DNA of 64,000 nt from BNXB01 sp031556375 (GCA_031556375.1 JAVBTA010000044.1:14562-78561), one strand, 5' to 3'. Counted from the stretch's first letter, positions 21,101-29,299 are shown. Numbers and translations: made by a program. Notes: generated by a model not told the origin, from the letters alone.

Positions 21101-21626
21101 CGTTCAGGTAAACATAGACTCCTGATTTCGCACCGGCAATATGCAAAAAGAGATCACGGCTCATCCAATCTGCGGGAATCTCGATATCACGACGATAAAC
21201 TCCTACCGGATTCTCTTCCGGTAAAACAGGCGGAACAGGATTGTAAGTATTGAATTCATAAGGATGGTTTACATAAAAAGCTTCTCCGAACCCCTGAAGC
21301 TCCCAGTTACCCGGAACCTGAATATCCGACCATCCGGAAAGATTCACATTTACATCCGTAATGTTCGCAGGCAATTTTTTATAAGCATCAACAAAGAAAA
21401 ATTTCCAGGTACCATTAAGCAGATAGTAATACGGACTGTTTTCATACTTGAGAGTCGATGCATTAGCTGCATTATTATAACTCATAAAGGTAGTCCTCGG
21501 AGCCTCCTTATTTACAGCGACGACATTTACGTCCTTCCAATAAGGTAATTCCTGTGCATGAAGATTAAATAAAAGCATAAATGCCAAAACAATAGTTATC
21601 CCAGCCGATTTTTTCATTAATTTCAT
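18195..21626 (-). CDS. GH2 beta-galactosidase (first gene of minus-strand operon)
   Basis: A 1143-residue exported enzyme (signal peptide ending near LHAQ). Domain order matches LacZ: jelly-roll (WELQGFGEAFYVN, GAKSGVYVYLNG), immunoglobulin-like domains, TIM barrel with Glu515 in WSMGNEAGNG (acid/base) and Glu581 in PSEYSHAMGN (nucleophile), and a C-terminal Bgal_small domain with RGPEENYLDR. Unlike its neighbour it lacks the lectin domain. Its C-terminal domain has an Ala/Glu/Arg-rich insertion (codons near 18800-18885). It is followed after 2 nt by the aminopeptidase. Having two dissimilar GH2 enzymes in one operon suggests different galactosyl linkages; substrates cannot be read from sequence. 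Confidence 0.95.
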   Translation of the reverse strand: MKLMKKSAGITIVLAFMLLFNLHAQELPYWKDVNVVAVNKEAPRTTFMSYNNAANASTLKYENSPYYYLLNGTWKFFFVDAYKKLPANITDVNVNLSGWSDIQVPGNWELQGFGEAFYVNHPYEFNTYNPVPPVLPEENPVGVYRRDIEIPADWMSRDLFLHIAGAKSGVYVYLNGKEVGYSEDSKDPAEFLINPYIQAGKNVLTLKIFRWSTGSWLECQDFLRMSGIERDIFIWSQPKTAVQDFRVVSSLDDSYKNGIFKLGVDVKNTTSSAQNTSVKYELLDGNGKIVSSGTKSLSVPQDNSGTVSFDYTLSNVLTWTSEHPNLYKLLITLEQGGKVAEVVPFHVGFRRIEIKESDHIMHVKGRDGNTVERKARLFYVNGQPIKLKGTNIHETIFRGHYIKPEEMKRNFELMKLHNINTVRLSHYPQDRKFYEMCDLYGLYVYDEANIESHGMYYTIHQDDMRKGALGHEDGGKKGTLGHNPDFLKSHLSRITNMFERNKNYPSVTIWSMGNEAGNGYNFYNGYVLLKDLDKDLMKRPVCYERALSEWNTDMIVPQYPSTAEFERQGQTLWDRPYVPSEYSHAMGNSNGNLSDQWEQIYKYPNLQGGYIWEWIDHAVKIKDKKGREIWAYGGDFGENQASDGNFVADGVIGPDQSPHPAMAEVKYAHQNVAFEAVDLNKGEFRMINRFYFSNLRDYTILYKIMENGNILQKGVLAIDLEPQLSRVVTVPVSKIKVKPGSEYFVNFEVRSKNAELLVPADYVVAIEQFKLPLQGEKKDYKASGPQLTTSEAGDNIIVSSSKVNFTFNKKSGLVTSYRVDGQEYFSEGFGIQPNFWRGPNDNDYGSRMPYRLQIWKEASKNFKSQATVAKQGDGVDVNVTYRLPLGNDYIVKYHIYPSGVVNVSVKYTAVTVQGKQLAEAEDEKTATESASGALARARRADTRLEIPRVGVRFRLPAEMNQVQYLGRGPEENYLDRHKGTVIGLYSSTADDMYYPYVRPQENGHHTDTRWVALNMKGGKGLLIEADNTIGFNALRNSVEDFDSQESDADYQWGNKSPEAKANKNYAEAKDFLPKQTHSADIHPRNFVEVCVDMKQCGVAGFNSWGDKPQPKYSIYANEDYNWGFTLVPIAKPQDASAKAGYKY

Positions 21627-21700
21627 AAATCTTTAATAATTTTATATCAATTTAAACTGCATATGTAAATAAGATTTACACATTTTTCACTGAACCGGAA

Positions 21701-21708
21701 CAAAGATA
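21701..21708 (-). promoter_or_regulatory. Promoter -7 element of the GH2/aminopeptidase operon
   Basis: On the minus strand the bases read TATCTTTG, an exact TAnnTTTG, 74 nt before the GH2 start. No TTTG -33 box is present at the expected distance, which may mean that an activator is needed. Confidence 0.55.
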
Positions 21709-21758
21709 CTATTTTATTCGTTATGATGCATATCACATATTTTAAATAAAGTAAAAAG

Positions 21759-22406
21759 ATGAAAACATACTATTTATTCATATTATCTGCATTGCTTTTT
21801 TTATCATGCGGACAACAATCAAAAAATAAAACAGAGGCCTCCGACGCTCAAGAAGCAGCTCCAGCCGAAGGGCAGAAATTAATGGTAGACACTGCTGCCT
21901 CTTCCATTCATTGGACTGGTTTCAAACCGGGAGGACATCATTCAGGAACCTTGGGAATCAAAAGCGGAGAACTTTATATTGAAGGAACAACTTTAAAATC
22001 CGGTTCATTCATCCTCGACATGAACGCTATCGTTTGTGAAGACATAAAAGATGCAGACATGAGTCAGAAATTAGTAGGACACCTGAAAAGCGCAGATTTT
22101 TTTGATGTTGAAAAGTATCCGGAAGGCCAGTTTATTATTACAGGTTCACAAGAATTATCTAAAGGAACAGACAGTTTGAATGTAAAAATCAGTGGCAACC
22201 TGAATTTGAAGGATGTATCAAAAAATATTTCTTTTGATGCTACAATAAAAAAAGACGGCCATAATTATGTTGCGACAACAGCTCCTTTTTCTATAGATAG
22301 AATACAGTGGGGAGTAAATTACGGATCTAAAAATATATTTAAAGATTTAAAAGATTCCTTTATTAATGATGAGATCGAAATCCGACTGGTTATTATTGCT
22401 AACTAA
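21759..22406 (+). CDS. YceI-family lipoprotein
   Basis: A 215-residue lipoprotein (lipobox LFLSC, Cys17) with an acidic Ala-rich linker, then the YceI lipocalin-like barrel (about residues 42-213). Family marks are the SSIHWTGFKPGGHHSGTLG start, LVGHLKSADFFDVEKYPEG and ISGNLNLKDVSKNISF. YceI proteins bind isoprenoid-type lipids; physiological roles are poorly defined and include stress and membrane functions. It is divergent from the GH2 operon and is followed by a separate promoter for coaX, so it is probably monocistronic. Confidence 0.92.
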   Translation: MKTYYLFILSALLFLSCGQQSKNKTEASDAQEAAPAEGQKLMVDTAASSIHWTGFKPGGHHSGTLGIKSGELYIEGTTLKSGSFILDMNAIVCEDIKDADMSQKLVGHLKSADFFDVEKYPEGQFIITGSQELSKGTDSLNVKISGNLNLKDVSKNISFDATIKKDGHNYVATTAPFSIDRIQWGVNYGSKNIFKDLKDSFINDEIEIRLVIIAN

Positions 22407-22425
22407 AAATAATCATGTATCTTTG
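22395..22425 (+). promoter_or_regulatory. Promoter of the coaX-lptC operon
   Basis: An ATTG -33-like box (22395-22398, one mismatch to TTTG) is followed after 19 nt by TATCTTTG (22418-22425), an exact -7 element. It lies just around the YceI stop codon and 45 nt before the coaX start. Confidence 0.65.
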
Positions 22426-22469
22426 TCGCTCTGATTTGTCTGCATATGACAATAAATTAGGTACGACTA

Positions 22470-23195
22470 GTGAATATAGTAATTGATCAAGGAAATACTT
22501 CGGCTAAAGTAGCCATGTATGAAAGACGCAAGTTGCATGCGTCTTTCATATTTAAACCTCTGCAATTAAGTCGGTTGATAAAATTAATCAACGAATTTTC
22601 TCCGTCACAGGGCATATTCAGTTCTGTTGCCGACATTAATCCGGATATCATCTCTTTTTTAAAAGAAAAACTCAACCGGTTTATTATATTGGATGAAAAA
22701 ACCCCTGTACCTATAACAATACAATACAAAACTCCACAGACTTTAGGACGCGACCGAATTGCCTCTGCAGTAGCCGCTTACAAAAAACATCCAGACCGGA
22801 ACCTATTGGTTATCGATGCCGGGACAGCAATAACCTACGACTTCATACAAGCCGGAGGAATCTATTCTGGAGGAAATATTTCTCCGGGAATGACCATTCG
22901 TTTCAAAGCTCTCAACAATTATACCAGACATCTACCTCTGTTGGATGAGAACGGTGATATTCCCGAACTGGGATCTAATACCGAAACAGCCATCAGATCT
23001 GGTGTCGTTAACGGTATTTTAAAAGAAATGAATGCTTATATTGACGAAATAAAAGTAAAATATCCGGATCTTTTGGTTTTTTTAACAGGAGGACACTCTT
23101 TTTATTTTGAAACAAAATTAAAAAAATCCATCTTTGCAGACGGAAATTTAGTCCTCAATGGATTAAATGAAATCTTGAATTATCAATATGTATAA
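22470..23195 (+). CDS. coaX: Type III pantothenate kinase
   Basis: A 241-residue cytoplasmic kinase for the first step of coenzyme A synthesis (ATP + pantothenate to 4'-phosphopantothenate). The ASKHA-fold motifs are clear: IDQGNTSAK (phosphate 1) near the N-terminus, TLGRDRIASA, VIDAGTAITYD (phosphate 2), and GGNISPGMTIRFKAL. The start is GTG at 22470; no ATG gives a full N-terminal strand. The gene overlaps the next one by 8 nt, the first of several overlaps that tie this gene set into one operon. Confidence 0.96.
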   Translation: MNIVIDQGNTSAKVAMYERRKLHASFIFKPLQLSRLIKLINEFSPSQGIFSSVADINPDIISFLKEKLNRFIILDEKTPVPITIQYKTPQTLGRDRIASAVAAYKKHPDRNLLVIDAGTAITYDFIQAGGIYSGGNISPGMTIRFKALNNYTRHLPLLDENGDIPELGSNTETAIRSGVVNGILKEMNAYIDEIKVKYPDLLVFLTGGHSFYFETKLKKSIFADGNLVLNGLNEILNYQYV

Positions 23196-24441
23196 AATTA
23201 AGACTATTTTATTGCTTGCATGTATAAGCCTCATGCCTGCTTTTTTACCGGCTCAGAATAATACAAATTCACCGTATTCGCGATATGCCTATGGAGTGCT
23301 TTCCGATCAGACATTCGGGGCACAAAGAGCCATGGGTGGCATTGGCTATGGATTACGTGATCCTAAAATGATCAACCCTCTGAATCCTGCCGCATTTTCC
23401 GCAGTAGACTCCATGACATTTATGCTCGACCTGGGAGTAACAGGGCAACTCGCATGGTTTGAGGACTCCGGTAATAAAGAAAGTAAATTTAATGGCAATC
23501 TAGAATACGTTGCCATGCAATTCCCATTATATAAAAACCTTGGAATGGGGCTTGGATTCAAACCGGTTTCCTATGTCGGATATAATTATGGGACAACAAC
23601 CACGAAACCGAATAATTACTTGGTATACACATTATACAACGGTGGTGGAGGGCTCAATCAGATATATGGGTCATTCTCATACAATTTATTCAAACGTTTC
23701 TCTGTCGGAGCAAACATCGGATACATATTCGGAGATATCAAGCACTACAGGACGATAACTTCAAACGAAACTTCCGATATGACTACAAGCCTTTCGGATA
23801 CCTTGCGTTCATCTGGGTTTTCTTATGATCTCGGCATTCAGTACATACACCCTCTAAACAGTAAATCCCGGATTGTGATTGGAGCTACCTATGCCCCGAA
23901 AATAAAATTCAATGGAAAAGAAATGAAAACCGGCATAACATATAATACTTCCGGAGCATCCTCTTCCCAGCGGGAAGTTATTGATGATTACGGGTTTCAG
24001 CTGCCCCAGTCATTCGGAATTGGTGCTACATACACCAAGTTTGATAAATTGACTGTCGGTGCAGACTTTCTTTTGCAACAATGGGCGGATGCCGAATACG
24101 AAAGCAAAACAGACACCCTAAGTAACCGCATGAAGATCAACGGAGGTTTTGAATACACCCCCGACTCCAGAAGCAAAAGCCTATTTAAACGCACAAAGTA
24201 CAGAGCAGGGGCTTCTTACTCCGATTCTTATGTTAATGTACAAGGTTCCGGGTACAAAGAGTACGGAGCTTCTGTAGGGGTTGGCATACCAATGGTAGAT
24301 AATAGATCCAGATTGAATATTACATTTGAATATGTCGCTATTCGTCCGGAACTAAAAACTCTGATCGATGAACAATACTTTAAATTCACAGTAAGTTATA
24401 CTTTCAACGAATTGTGGTTCTTCAAGCGAAAACTCCAATAA
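23188..24441 (+). CDS. Putative outer-membrane beta-barrel protein (FadL/OmpP1-like)
   Basis: A 417-residue exported protein (signal peptide ending near LPAQ). It opens with NSPYSRYAYGVL and RAMGGIGYGLRDP, a start common in Bacteroidetes proteins of the FadL/PorV-like barrel class, and continues as alternating amphipathic strands to the aromatic-rich FTVSYTFNELWFFKRKL end. It sits between coaX and lptC, overlapping both (8 nt and 28 nt). A link to outer-membrane lipid or LPS assembly is suggested by that context only. The transported molecule is unknown. Confidence 0.85.
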   Translation: MYKIKTILLLACISLMPAFLPAQNNTNSPYSRYAYGVLSDQTFGAQRAMGGIGYGLRDPKMINPLNPAAFSAVDSMTFMLDLGVTGQLAWFEDSGNKESKFNGNLEYVAMQFPLYKNLGMGLGFKPVSYVGYNYGTTTTKPNNYLVYTLYNGGGGLNQIYGSFSYNLFKRFSVGANIGYIFGDIKHYRTITSNETSDMTTSLSDTLRSSGFSYDLGIQYIHPLNSKSRIVIGATYAPKIKFNGKEMKTGITYNTSGASSSQREVIDDYGFQLPQSFGIGATYTKFDKLTVGADFLLQQWADAEYESKTDTLSNRMKINGGFEYTPDSRSKSLFKRTKYRAGASYSDSYVNVQGSGYKEYGASVGVGIPMVDNRSRLNITFEYVAIRPELKTLIDEQYFKFTVSYTFNELWFFKRKLQ

Positions 24442-25055
24442 TATTATTACTTCTGCTATGCTTCCTTTCTGTAGGATGTAGCAAAAAATCGTCATTGGAA
24501 ACTGTAGTTGTGGACAGCAAGAGACTTCCAATAGCGCATACCGAAGATGAACTATCCCTAATCTCCGATTCAGGGATTACTAGATATCGGCTATCCGCTA
24601 AAATCTGGGATGTGTATGTTGACAGTGCATCTGAATCTTATTCGTATTTTCCAGAAGGGATATATGTCGAAAAGTTCGATACTTTATTCAACATCGAAGG
24701 AAACCTGTCGGCAGATACGGCCTATTATTTCGATAAACAAAAACTATGGAAAGCCATCGGAAACGTTAAAGTCGTTAATCTTGCCGGTGAAAAATTTGAG
24801 ACTTCCGAACTATACTTGGATGATAAAGCGGGAAAGATTTATACCGACAAATTTATCCGGATAGAACGTAGGGGACAGCTACATACGGGTTATGGCTTTC
24901 GTTCGAACCAAAGCATGAGTGACTGGGAGATCCTGAATCACTCCGGAGAAATTGATATTCCCGAAGAAAATCTCGACTCTACCCGAACCGATAGCATTGG
25001 TAACAAAAGTAACAAACCCATTCGGGAGGAAAACGAAAAACTCATAAAACGATGA
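24414..25055 (+). CDS. lptC: LPS export protein LptC-like, lipoprotein
   Basis: A 213-residue protein with a hydrophobic leader and lipobox-like LSVGC (Cys22). The mature part has the LptC pattern of short beta-strands: RYRLSAKIWDVY, FPEGIYVEKFD, INIEGNLSADTAYYFD-like segments, the KLWKAIGNVKVVNLAGEKFETSEL-type motif, and YTDKFIRI. LptC links the inner-membrane LptBFG extractor to LptA in LPS transport. The start is GTG at 24414, inside the preceding gene; no in-frame ATG precedes the leader. The end overlaps the next start by ATGA. The long overlap with the upstream gene implies translational coupling. Confidence 0.87.
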   Translation: MVLQAKTPIILLLLLCFLSVGCSKKSSLETVVVDSKRLPIAHTEDELSLISDSGITRYRLSAKIWDVYVDSASESYSYFPEGIYVEKFDTLFNIEGNLSADTAYYFDKQKLWKAIGNVKVVNLAGEKFETSELYLDDKAGKIYTDKFIRIERRGQLHTGYGFRSNQSMSDWEILNHSGEIDIPEENLDSTRTDSIGNKSNKPIREENEKLIKR

Positions 25056-25936
25056 GTACCTGGATACTTTTTATTTCTACAATCATAATTATTGTTGTAG
25101 TTCTTATACTTAAAGAACTTATCCTTAAAATTGTCCTACGTTTTTTCAGGATAAAACGCCCATCTTGGAAAAATATAAGTTCACATGGCAGAAGCAGTCT
25201 GGATTATTTTATTCAGAAAAGTATCCAGGAAGCTCCTCAAAATACGGAATTGGACAAAGAAATGATACTATTCCAGAATGCATTGGAATTTTCCAATGTC
25301 CGGATCAGAGATTGTGTCGTTCCCCGTACCGAAATTGTAGCAGTAAGTACCTCTACACCATTAGAAGAACTACTTTCCCGATTTATTGAAACCGGCTTAT
25401 CGAAAATACTTGTTTTCAAAGAAGACATAGACAACATTATCGGATATATTCATTCGTCAGAAATGTTTATCAAACCAAAGGACTGGACAAAAAGTATCAT
25501 TTCACTACCTTTTGTTCCGGAAAACATGGCAGCCAACAAGCTGATGAAAAACATGCTGGAAGAAAAACGGAACATTGCAATTGTTGTAGACGAATTTGGC
25601 GGGACATCCGGAGTGATTACCCTGGAAGACCTTGTTGAAGAGATCTTTGGAGAAATTGAAGATGAACACGATCCCCGGAATTTCGTTGTAAAACAAATCA
25701 ATGAAGATGAATATATTTTGTCCGGACGTGCTGAAATTGACCAAATCAATGAAACGTTCTCTCTTAACATCCCGGAATCCGATGAATACCAGACAATTGC
25801 AGGATTCATCCTCAATCACACCCAGAGCTTTCCTAAGATTAATGAGTTTATTACAATAGATCAATACACCTTTAAAATCATTAAGATGTCGAATACAAAA
25901 ATAGAACTGGTTAGGCTTAAAATCTGCAAATCATAA
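25052..25936 (+). CDS. CBS-pair / CorC-HlyC domain protein with single N-terminal membrane segment
   Basis: A 294-residue protein. Residues 4-30 form one hydrophobic helix; then come two CBS repeats (about 75-205), including VRIRDCVVPRTEIVAV and VVDEFGGTSGVITLEDLVEEIFGEI-type motifs, and a CorC/HlyC domain (about 210-290). Full-length family members carry a multi-helix DUF21/CNNM membrane domain that is missing here. Known relatives are linked to Mg/Co efflux, but this short form is likely a regulator or accessory. It overlaps lptC by 4 nt (ATGA), so it is co-translated with the LPS transport gene. Confidence 0.88.
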   Translation: MSTWILFISTIIIIVVVLILKELILKIVLRFFRIKRPSWKNISSHGRSSLDYFIQKSIQEAPQNTELDKEMILFQNALEFSNVRIRDCVVPRTEIVAVSTSTPLEELLSRFIETGLSKILVFKEDIDNIIGYIHSSEMFIKPKDWTKSIISLPFVPENMAANKLMKNMLEEKRNIAIVVDEFGGTSGVITLEDLVEEIFGEIEDEHDPRNFVVKQINEDEYILSGRAEIDQINETFSLNIPESDEYQTIAGFILNHTQSFPKINEFITIDQYTFKIIKMSNTKIELVRLKICKS

Positions 25937-25976
25937 ATTTTCTCGTAAAATATATGGTTAATAAATCAAAACTTCG

Positions 25977-25984
25977 TATCTTCG
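25977..25984 (+). promoter_or_regulatory. Weak -7 candidate before the PpiD-like gene
   Basis: TATCTTCG differs from TAnnTTTG by one base in the 94-nt gap before 26031. The gap itself suggests a separate transcript start, but the element is weak. Confidence 0.3.
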
Positions 25985-26030
25985 TGCGCAATTTCTACGA
26001 AATAAATTAAAAAAACAAATATAAAAATCA

Positions 26031-28157
26031 ATGGCAACGTTAGAAAAAATCAGGAGTAAAGCAGGTTTACTGGTCGCTGTGGTCGGTATCGCTTTGCTCG
26101 CATTCGTTATCGGAGACTTCCTGAAATCGGGATCTACTTTTTTTCATCAATCCAAAGAAAAAATAGCTATAGTCGATGGAGAAGCTATCTCTATTCAGGA
26201 TTATCAGGCTAAGGTGGAAGAAATGACCAACGTCTACAAAAGAAGGACGCAGACAAACAATGTTAACGAAGAGATGCAAAACCAGATCCGGAGCGATGTT
26301 TTCGAAACAATGGTAAATGGCATACTATTAAATAGAGAGACTGATAAAATTGGCATGACTGTCGGAAAAGACGAACTTTCCGATCTGATTATCGGTGATA
26401 ACATCTCACCACTGATTCTTCAAATGCCGGATTTTCAAAATCCTCAAACAGGAACTTTCGATAAAAATATGTTGTTGCAATTCCTGCAAACCATAGAATC
26501 AGATGACCTCAGCGGTTACCCTGCCGAAGCAAAAGCTCAATTATTAGAAGCTAAAAACTACTGGTTATTCTGGGAACAAACGATCAAACAACAAAAATTG
26601 CAGGCTAAATATTCAAGCCTGTTAGGAAATGCGATCGCTGTAAATGCTATTGAAGCTAAAAATGCATACGAAGAGAAAAAAATCAGTGTCGGTTTTGAAT
26701 ACGTAGTTCAAAATTACCAATCAGTACCCGATGATCAGGTGACTGTTTCCGATTCTGAAATCAAAAGTTTATACGAAAAACGAAAAAGTACTTACAAACA
26801 AGACAAACAACAAGTTGTAAGCTTTATTTCTGTAGATATTGTTCCCAGCAAGGAAGATGCTTCTGCGATATTAAAAGCCGTTACGGATTTGAAACCAGCG
26901 TTCGAAAAACCAGATGCAGATGTTGCCGGTTTAGTAAACGAAAACTCAGATCTGAAATATATCGATGCATATATGGCGAAATCAGAACTTCGTGACGACA
27001 TGCAGGCTTTTGTAGAAACTGCAAATGTAAATGACGTTTCCGAACCGGTACTATCCGGAGGAGCTTATGTTATGTTGAAATTAATAGGAACTACGACAGC
27101 TCCTGATTCAATTAAAATCAATCAACTGGTATTGCCAAACCTGGATGAAAAAATACTTACTTCTTTAACCGACAGTATAATTGGTGTTATCAAAGGAGGA
27201 AAATCATTTGCTGATGTAGCTAAAGAAGAAACTCAAGGCCGGACTACCGGAGAGCTTAACTACATGACAGAAGCTCAGTTAGTTTCCGCTACTGATGCAA
27301 ACTTCAAGGATCAAGTATTCTCAGCTCCGGTCGGAGATATCTTTGTTGCAAAATCAATTCATGGTTCTCACTTAGTACAGATTGTGGAAAAGACAAAACC
27401 TATAACTAAGTATAAAATTGCTGCAATACAAATTGCAGTTACTCCAAGTTCGGATACATACAGCAAATTATATAACGACTTAAGTACCTATATTTCAAAA
27501 AACAACACATTAGATAAATTCAAAACAGCTGCTGCTGAAAGCGGATACATGGTTGAAAACGAAATACCTGTTTCTGAAAACCAACCGACTTTGGCAAATA
27601 TCCAGTCTTCACGTCCTGCGATACGTTGGGCTTTCGAACACAAAAAAGGAGAGATTTCTGAAATCTTCGAATGTCAGGATCGTTTTGTCGTTGTTGCTGT
27701 AGATGGTAGTCTGAAACCGGGATATCGTCCGTTAGCTTCCGTTTCTGAAATTTTGAAACGCGAATTGTATAATGATAAAAAAGCGGAAAAGATTATCAGT
27801 GATCTGAAAGCAAAAAACTTTTCTTCTATGAGTGATTATGCTGGCGCGATGAATTCCACAGTTAACTCTGTCGAATTTGTAACATTCTCAACTCCAAATA
27901 TCTCCGGAATTGGTGTTGAACCTATCATTAATGCAAAAGCTCCTTTAGCTGAAGTAGGAAAAATAACAGAACCATTGAAAGGAAAAGCCGGTGTTTTTGT
28001 ATTAAACATCACCAGCAAAAATGCAGCCGAAGCTCCTTACAATGCAGAAATCGAAAAACAATCTCTTATGTCAACAAATATGTACAGGATGTACTCATTT
28101 CTACCGGCATTGAGGGATAAAGCTAAAGTCGAAGACAATAGAATCAGATTTTATTGA
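26031..28157 (+). CDS. PpiD/SurA-like periplasmic peptidyl-prolyl isomerase
   Basis: A 708-residue protein anchored by one N-terminal helix (about residues 13-30, VAVVGIALLAFVIGDFL) with the bulk in the periplasm. The first 230 residues match the SurA_N-type chaperone region (VDGEAISIQDYQAKVEE). One parvulin domain lies about 350-450 (FADVAKEETQ, GELNYMTEAQL, HGSHLVQI), followed by a second, more divergent parvulin-like region. The layout matches PpiD: folding of exported and outer-membrane proteins at the inner membrane. It follows the lptC operon in the same direction and ends just before a palindromic repeat. Confidence 0.9.
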   Translation: MATLEKIRSKAGLLVAVVGIALLAFVIGDFLKSGSTFFHQSKEKIAIVDGEAISIQDYQAKVEEMTNVYKRRTQTNNVNEEMQNQIRSDVFETMVNGILLNRETDKIGMTVGKDELSDLIIGDNISPLILQMPDFQNPQTGTFDKNMLLQFLQTIESDDLSGYPAEAKAQLLEAKNYWLFWEQTIKQQKLQAKYSSLLGNAIAVNAIEAKNAYEEKKISVGFEYVVQNYQSVPDDQVTVSDSEIKSLYEKRKSTYKQDKQQVVSFISVDIVPSKEDASAILKAVTDLKPAFEKPDADVAGLVNENSDLKYIDAYMAKSELRDDMQAFVETANVNDVSEPVLSGGAYVMLKLIGTTTAPDSIKINQLVLPNLDEKILTSLTDSIIGVIKGGKSFADVAKEETQGRTTGELNYMTEAQLVSATDANFKDQVFSAPVGDIFVAKSIHGSHLVQIVEKTKPITKYKIAAIQIAVTPSSDTYSKLYNDLSTYISKNNTLDKFKTAAAESGYMVENEIPVSENQPTLANIQSSRPAIRWAFEHKKGEISEIFECQDRFVVVAVDGSLKPGYRPLASVSEILKRELYNDKKAEKIISDLKAKNFSSMSDYAGAMNSTVNSVEFVTFSTPNISGIGVEPIINAKAPLAEVGKITEPLKGKAGVFVLNITSKNAAEAPYNAEIEKQSLMSTNMYRMYSFLPALRDKAKVEDNRIRFY

Positions 28158-28160
28158 TAA

Positions 28161-28240
28161 TAAGACCGTAAGATAGTAAGGTAATAAGACCGTAAGATAG
28201 TGAAATCTAAATCTTACGGTCTTATTACCTTACGGTCTTA
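28161..28240. repeat. Palindromic element with 24-bp tandem repeat
   Basis: A perfect inverted repeat has 21-bp arms, 28178-28198 (AAGGTAATAAGACCGTAAGAT) described here by position and core AAGACCGTAAGAT, and 28211-28231, with a 12-nt loop. The left side also contains the 17-bp unit TAAGACCGTAAGATAGT twice at a 24-bp period (28161, 28185), and the right side carries the complementary ACGGTCTTA twice. It lies 4 nt after the PpiD stop and 20 nt before rlmN. It could act as a terminator, but there is no proper T-tail and the internal repetition looks like a small REP-type element. Confidence 0.85.
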
Positions 28241-28260
28241 CCTATTTACAGTCTTTATTT

Positions 28261-29295
28261 ATGGATAGATTGCTTGGTAAAACACTGGAAGAACTCAAAC
28301 AGATTGTCTCTGATTTGAGGATGCCGATTTTTACTGCAAAACAAATCTCAGACTGGTTATACAAAAAAAAGATAACCGGTATTGACGAAATGAGTAATCT
28401 ATCGAATCAAAACCGGGAAAAGCTTAAAGAACGGTTCATTGTTGGCGTTGAAACTCCCACACAAAAGCAGGAATCCAAAGATGGAACAATAAAATATTTG
28501 TTTAATACAACAACCGGACATTCTGTAGAAACAGTTTATATTCCAGACGATGACAGAGCAACTCTTTGCGTTTCATCCCAGATAGGTTGCAAAATGAATT
28601 GTCTATTCTGTATGACCGGGAAACAAGGTTTTTCAGGAAACCTTACTGCTAACGAAATCATAAATCAAATACAATCGGTTCCTGAGAATTCGAAACTCAC
28701 CAACATTGTATTTATGGGCATGGGAGAACCTCTGGATAATACTGACGAAGTTTTTAAGGCTTTGGAAATCCTCACTTCAGATTACGGTTATGCCTGGAGT
28801 CCGAAACGAATAACAGTTTCGTCGGTGGGCATTATTCCCAGCCTAAAACGTTTTATTGAAGAAAGCCAATGCCATTTAGCTATCAGCATTCACTCACCAT
28901 ACGAAGATGAAAGAAAAGCGCTCATGCCGGTAGAAAAAGCATACCCAATCAGTCAGGTACTGGACTTGATACAAAGATATGATTTTTCACATCAACGCAG
29001 GGTCTCTTTTGAGTACATCATGTTCAAAGGATTGAATGATGACCTGGAACATGCCAAAGACCTGGCAAAACTCCTTCGAGGAATTCCTTGCAGGGTCAAT
29101 CTCATCAGATACCATGCTATTCCTGATGTAGATCTGAAAAGTTCGGATATGACCGTTATGCCTGCTTTCAGAGATTATTTATCTTCAAAAGGAATCACCT
29201 GTACAATAAGGTCTTCCAGAGGAGAAGATATTTTAGCTGCCTGCGGAATGCTTTCCACAAAAGAAAGTAGTATCTTTGTAAAAAAAATGACATAA
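28261..29295 (+). CDS. rlmN: Dual-specificity 23S rRNA/tRNA adenine-C2 methyltransferase
   Basis: A 344-residue radical-SAM enzyme that methylates A2503 of 23S rRNA and A37 of some tRNAs. It has the CxxxCxxC cluster Cys110, Cys114, Cys117 (GCKMNCLFCMTGKQGF), the GMGEPLDN motif, and the conserved C-terminal Cys328 in EDILAACG needed for the methyl-transfer intermediate. The N-terminal RlmN-type domain contains FTAKQISDWLYKK. Length is close to the family norm. pdxA starts 4 nt after its stop. Confidence 0.97.
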   Translation: MDRLLGKTLEELKQIVSDLRMPIFTAKQISDWLYKKKITGIDEMSNLSNQNREKLKERFIVGVETPTQKQESKDGTIKYLFNTTTGHSVETVYIPDDDRATLCVSSQIGCKMNCLFCMTGKQGFSGNLTANEIINQIQSVPENSKLTNIVFMGMGEPLDNTDEVFKALEILTSDYGYAWSPKRITVSSVGIIPSLKRFIEESQCHLAISIHSPYEDERKALMPVEKAYPISQVLDLIQRYDFSHQRRVSFEYIMFKGLNDDLEHAKDLAKLLRGIPCRVNLIRYHAIPDVDLKSSDMTVMPAFRDYLSSKGITCTIRSSRGEDILAACGMLSTKESSIFVKKMT

Positions 29296-29299
29296 TCAT

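Noticed and set aside
22490..22560. Inverted AGACGCAAGTTGCATGCGTCT-like dyad at the start of coaX
   Set aside because: The short palindrome GAAAGACGC/GCGTCTTTC is inside the coaX reading frame and has no tail or partner site; it is more likely chance than an operator.
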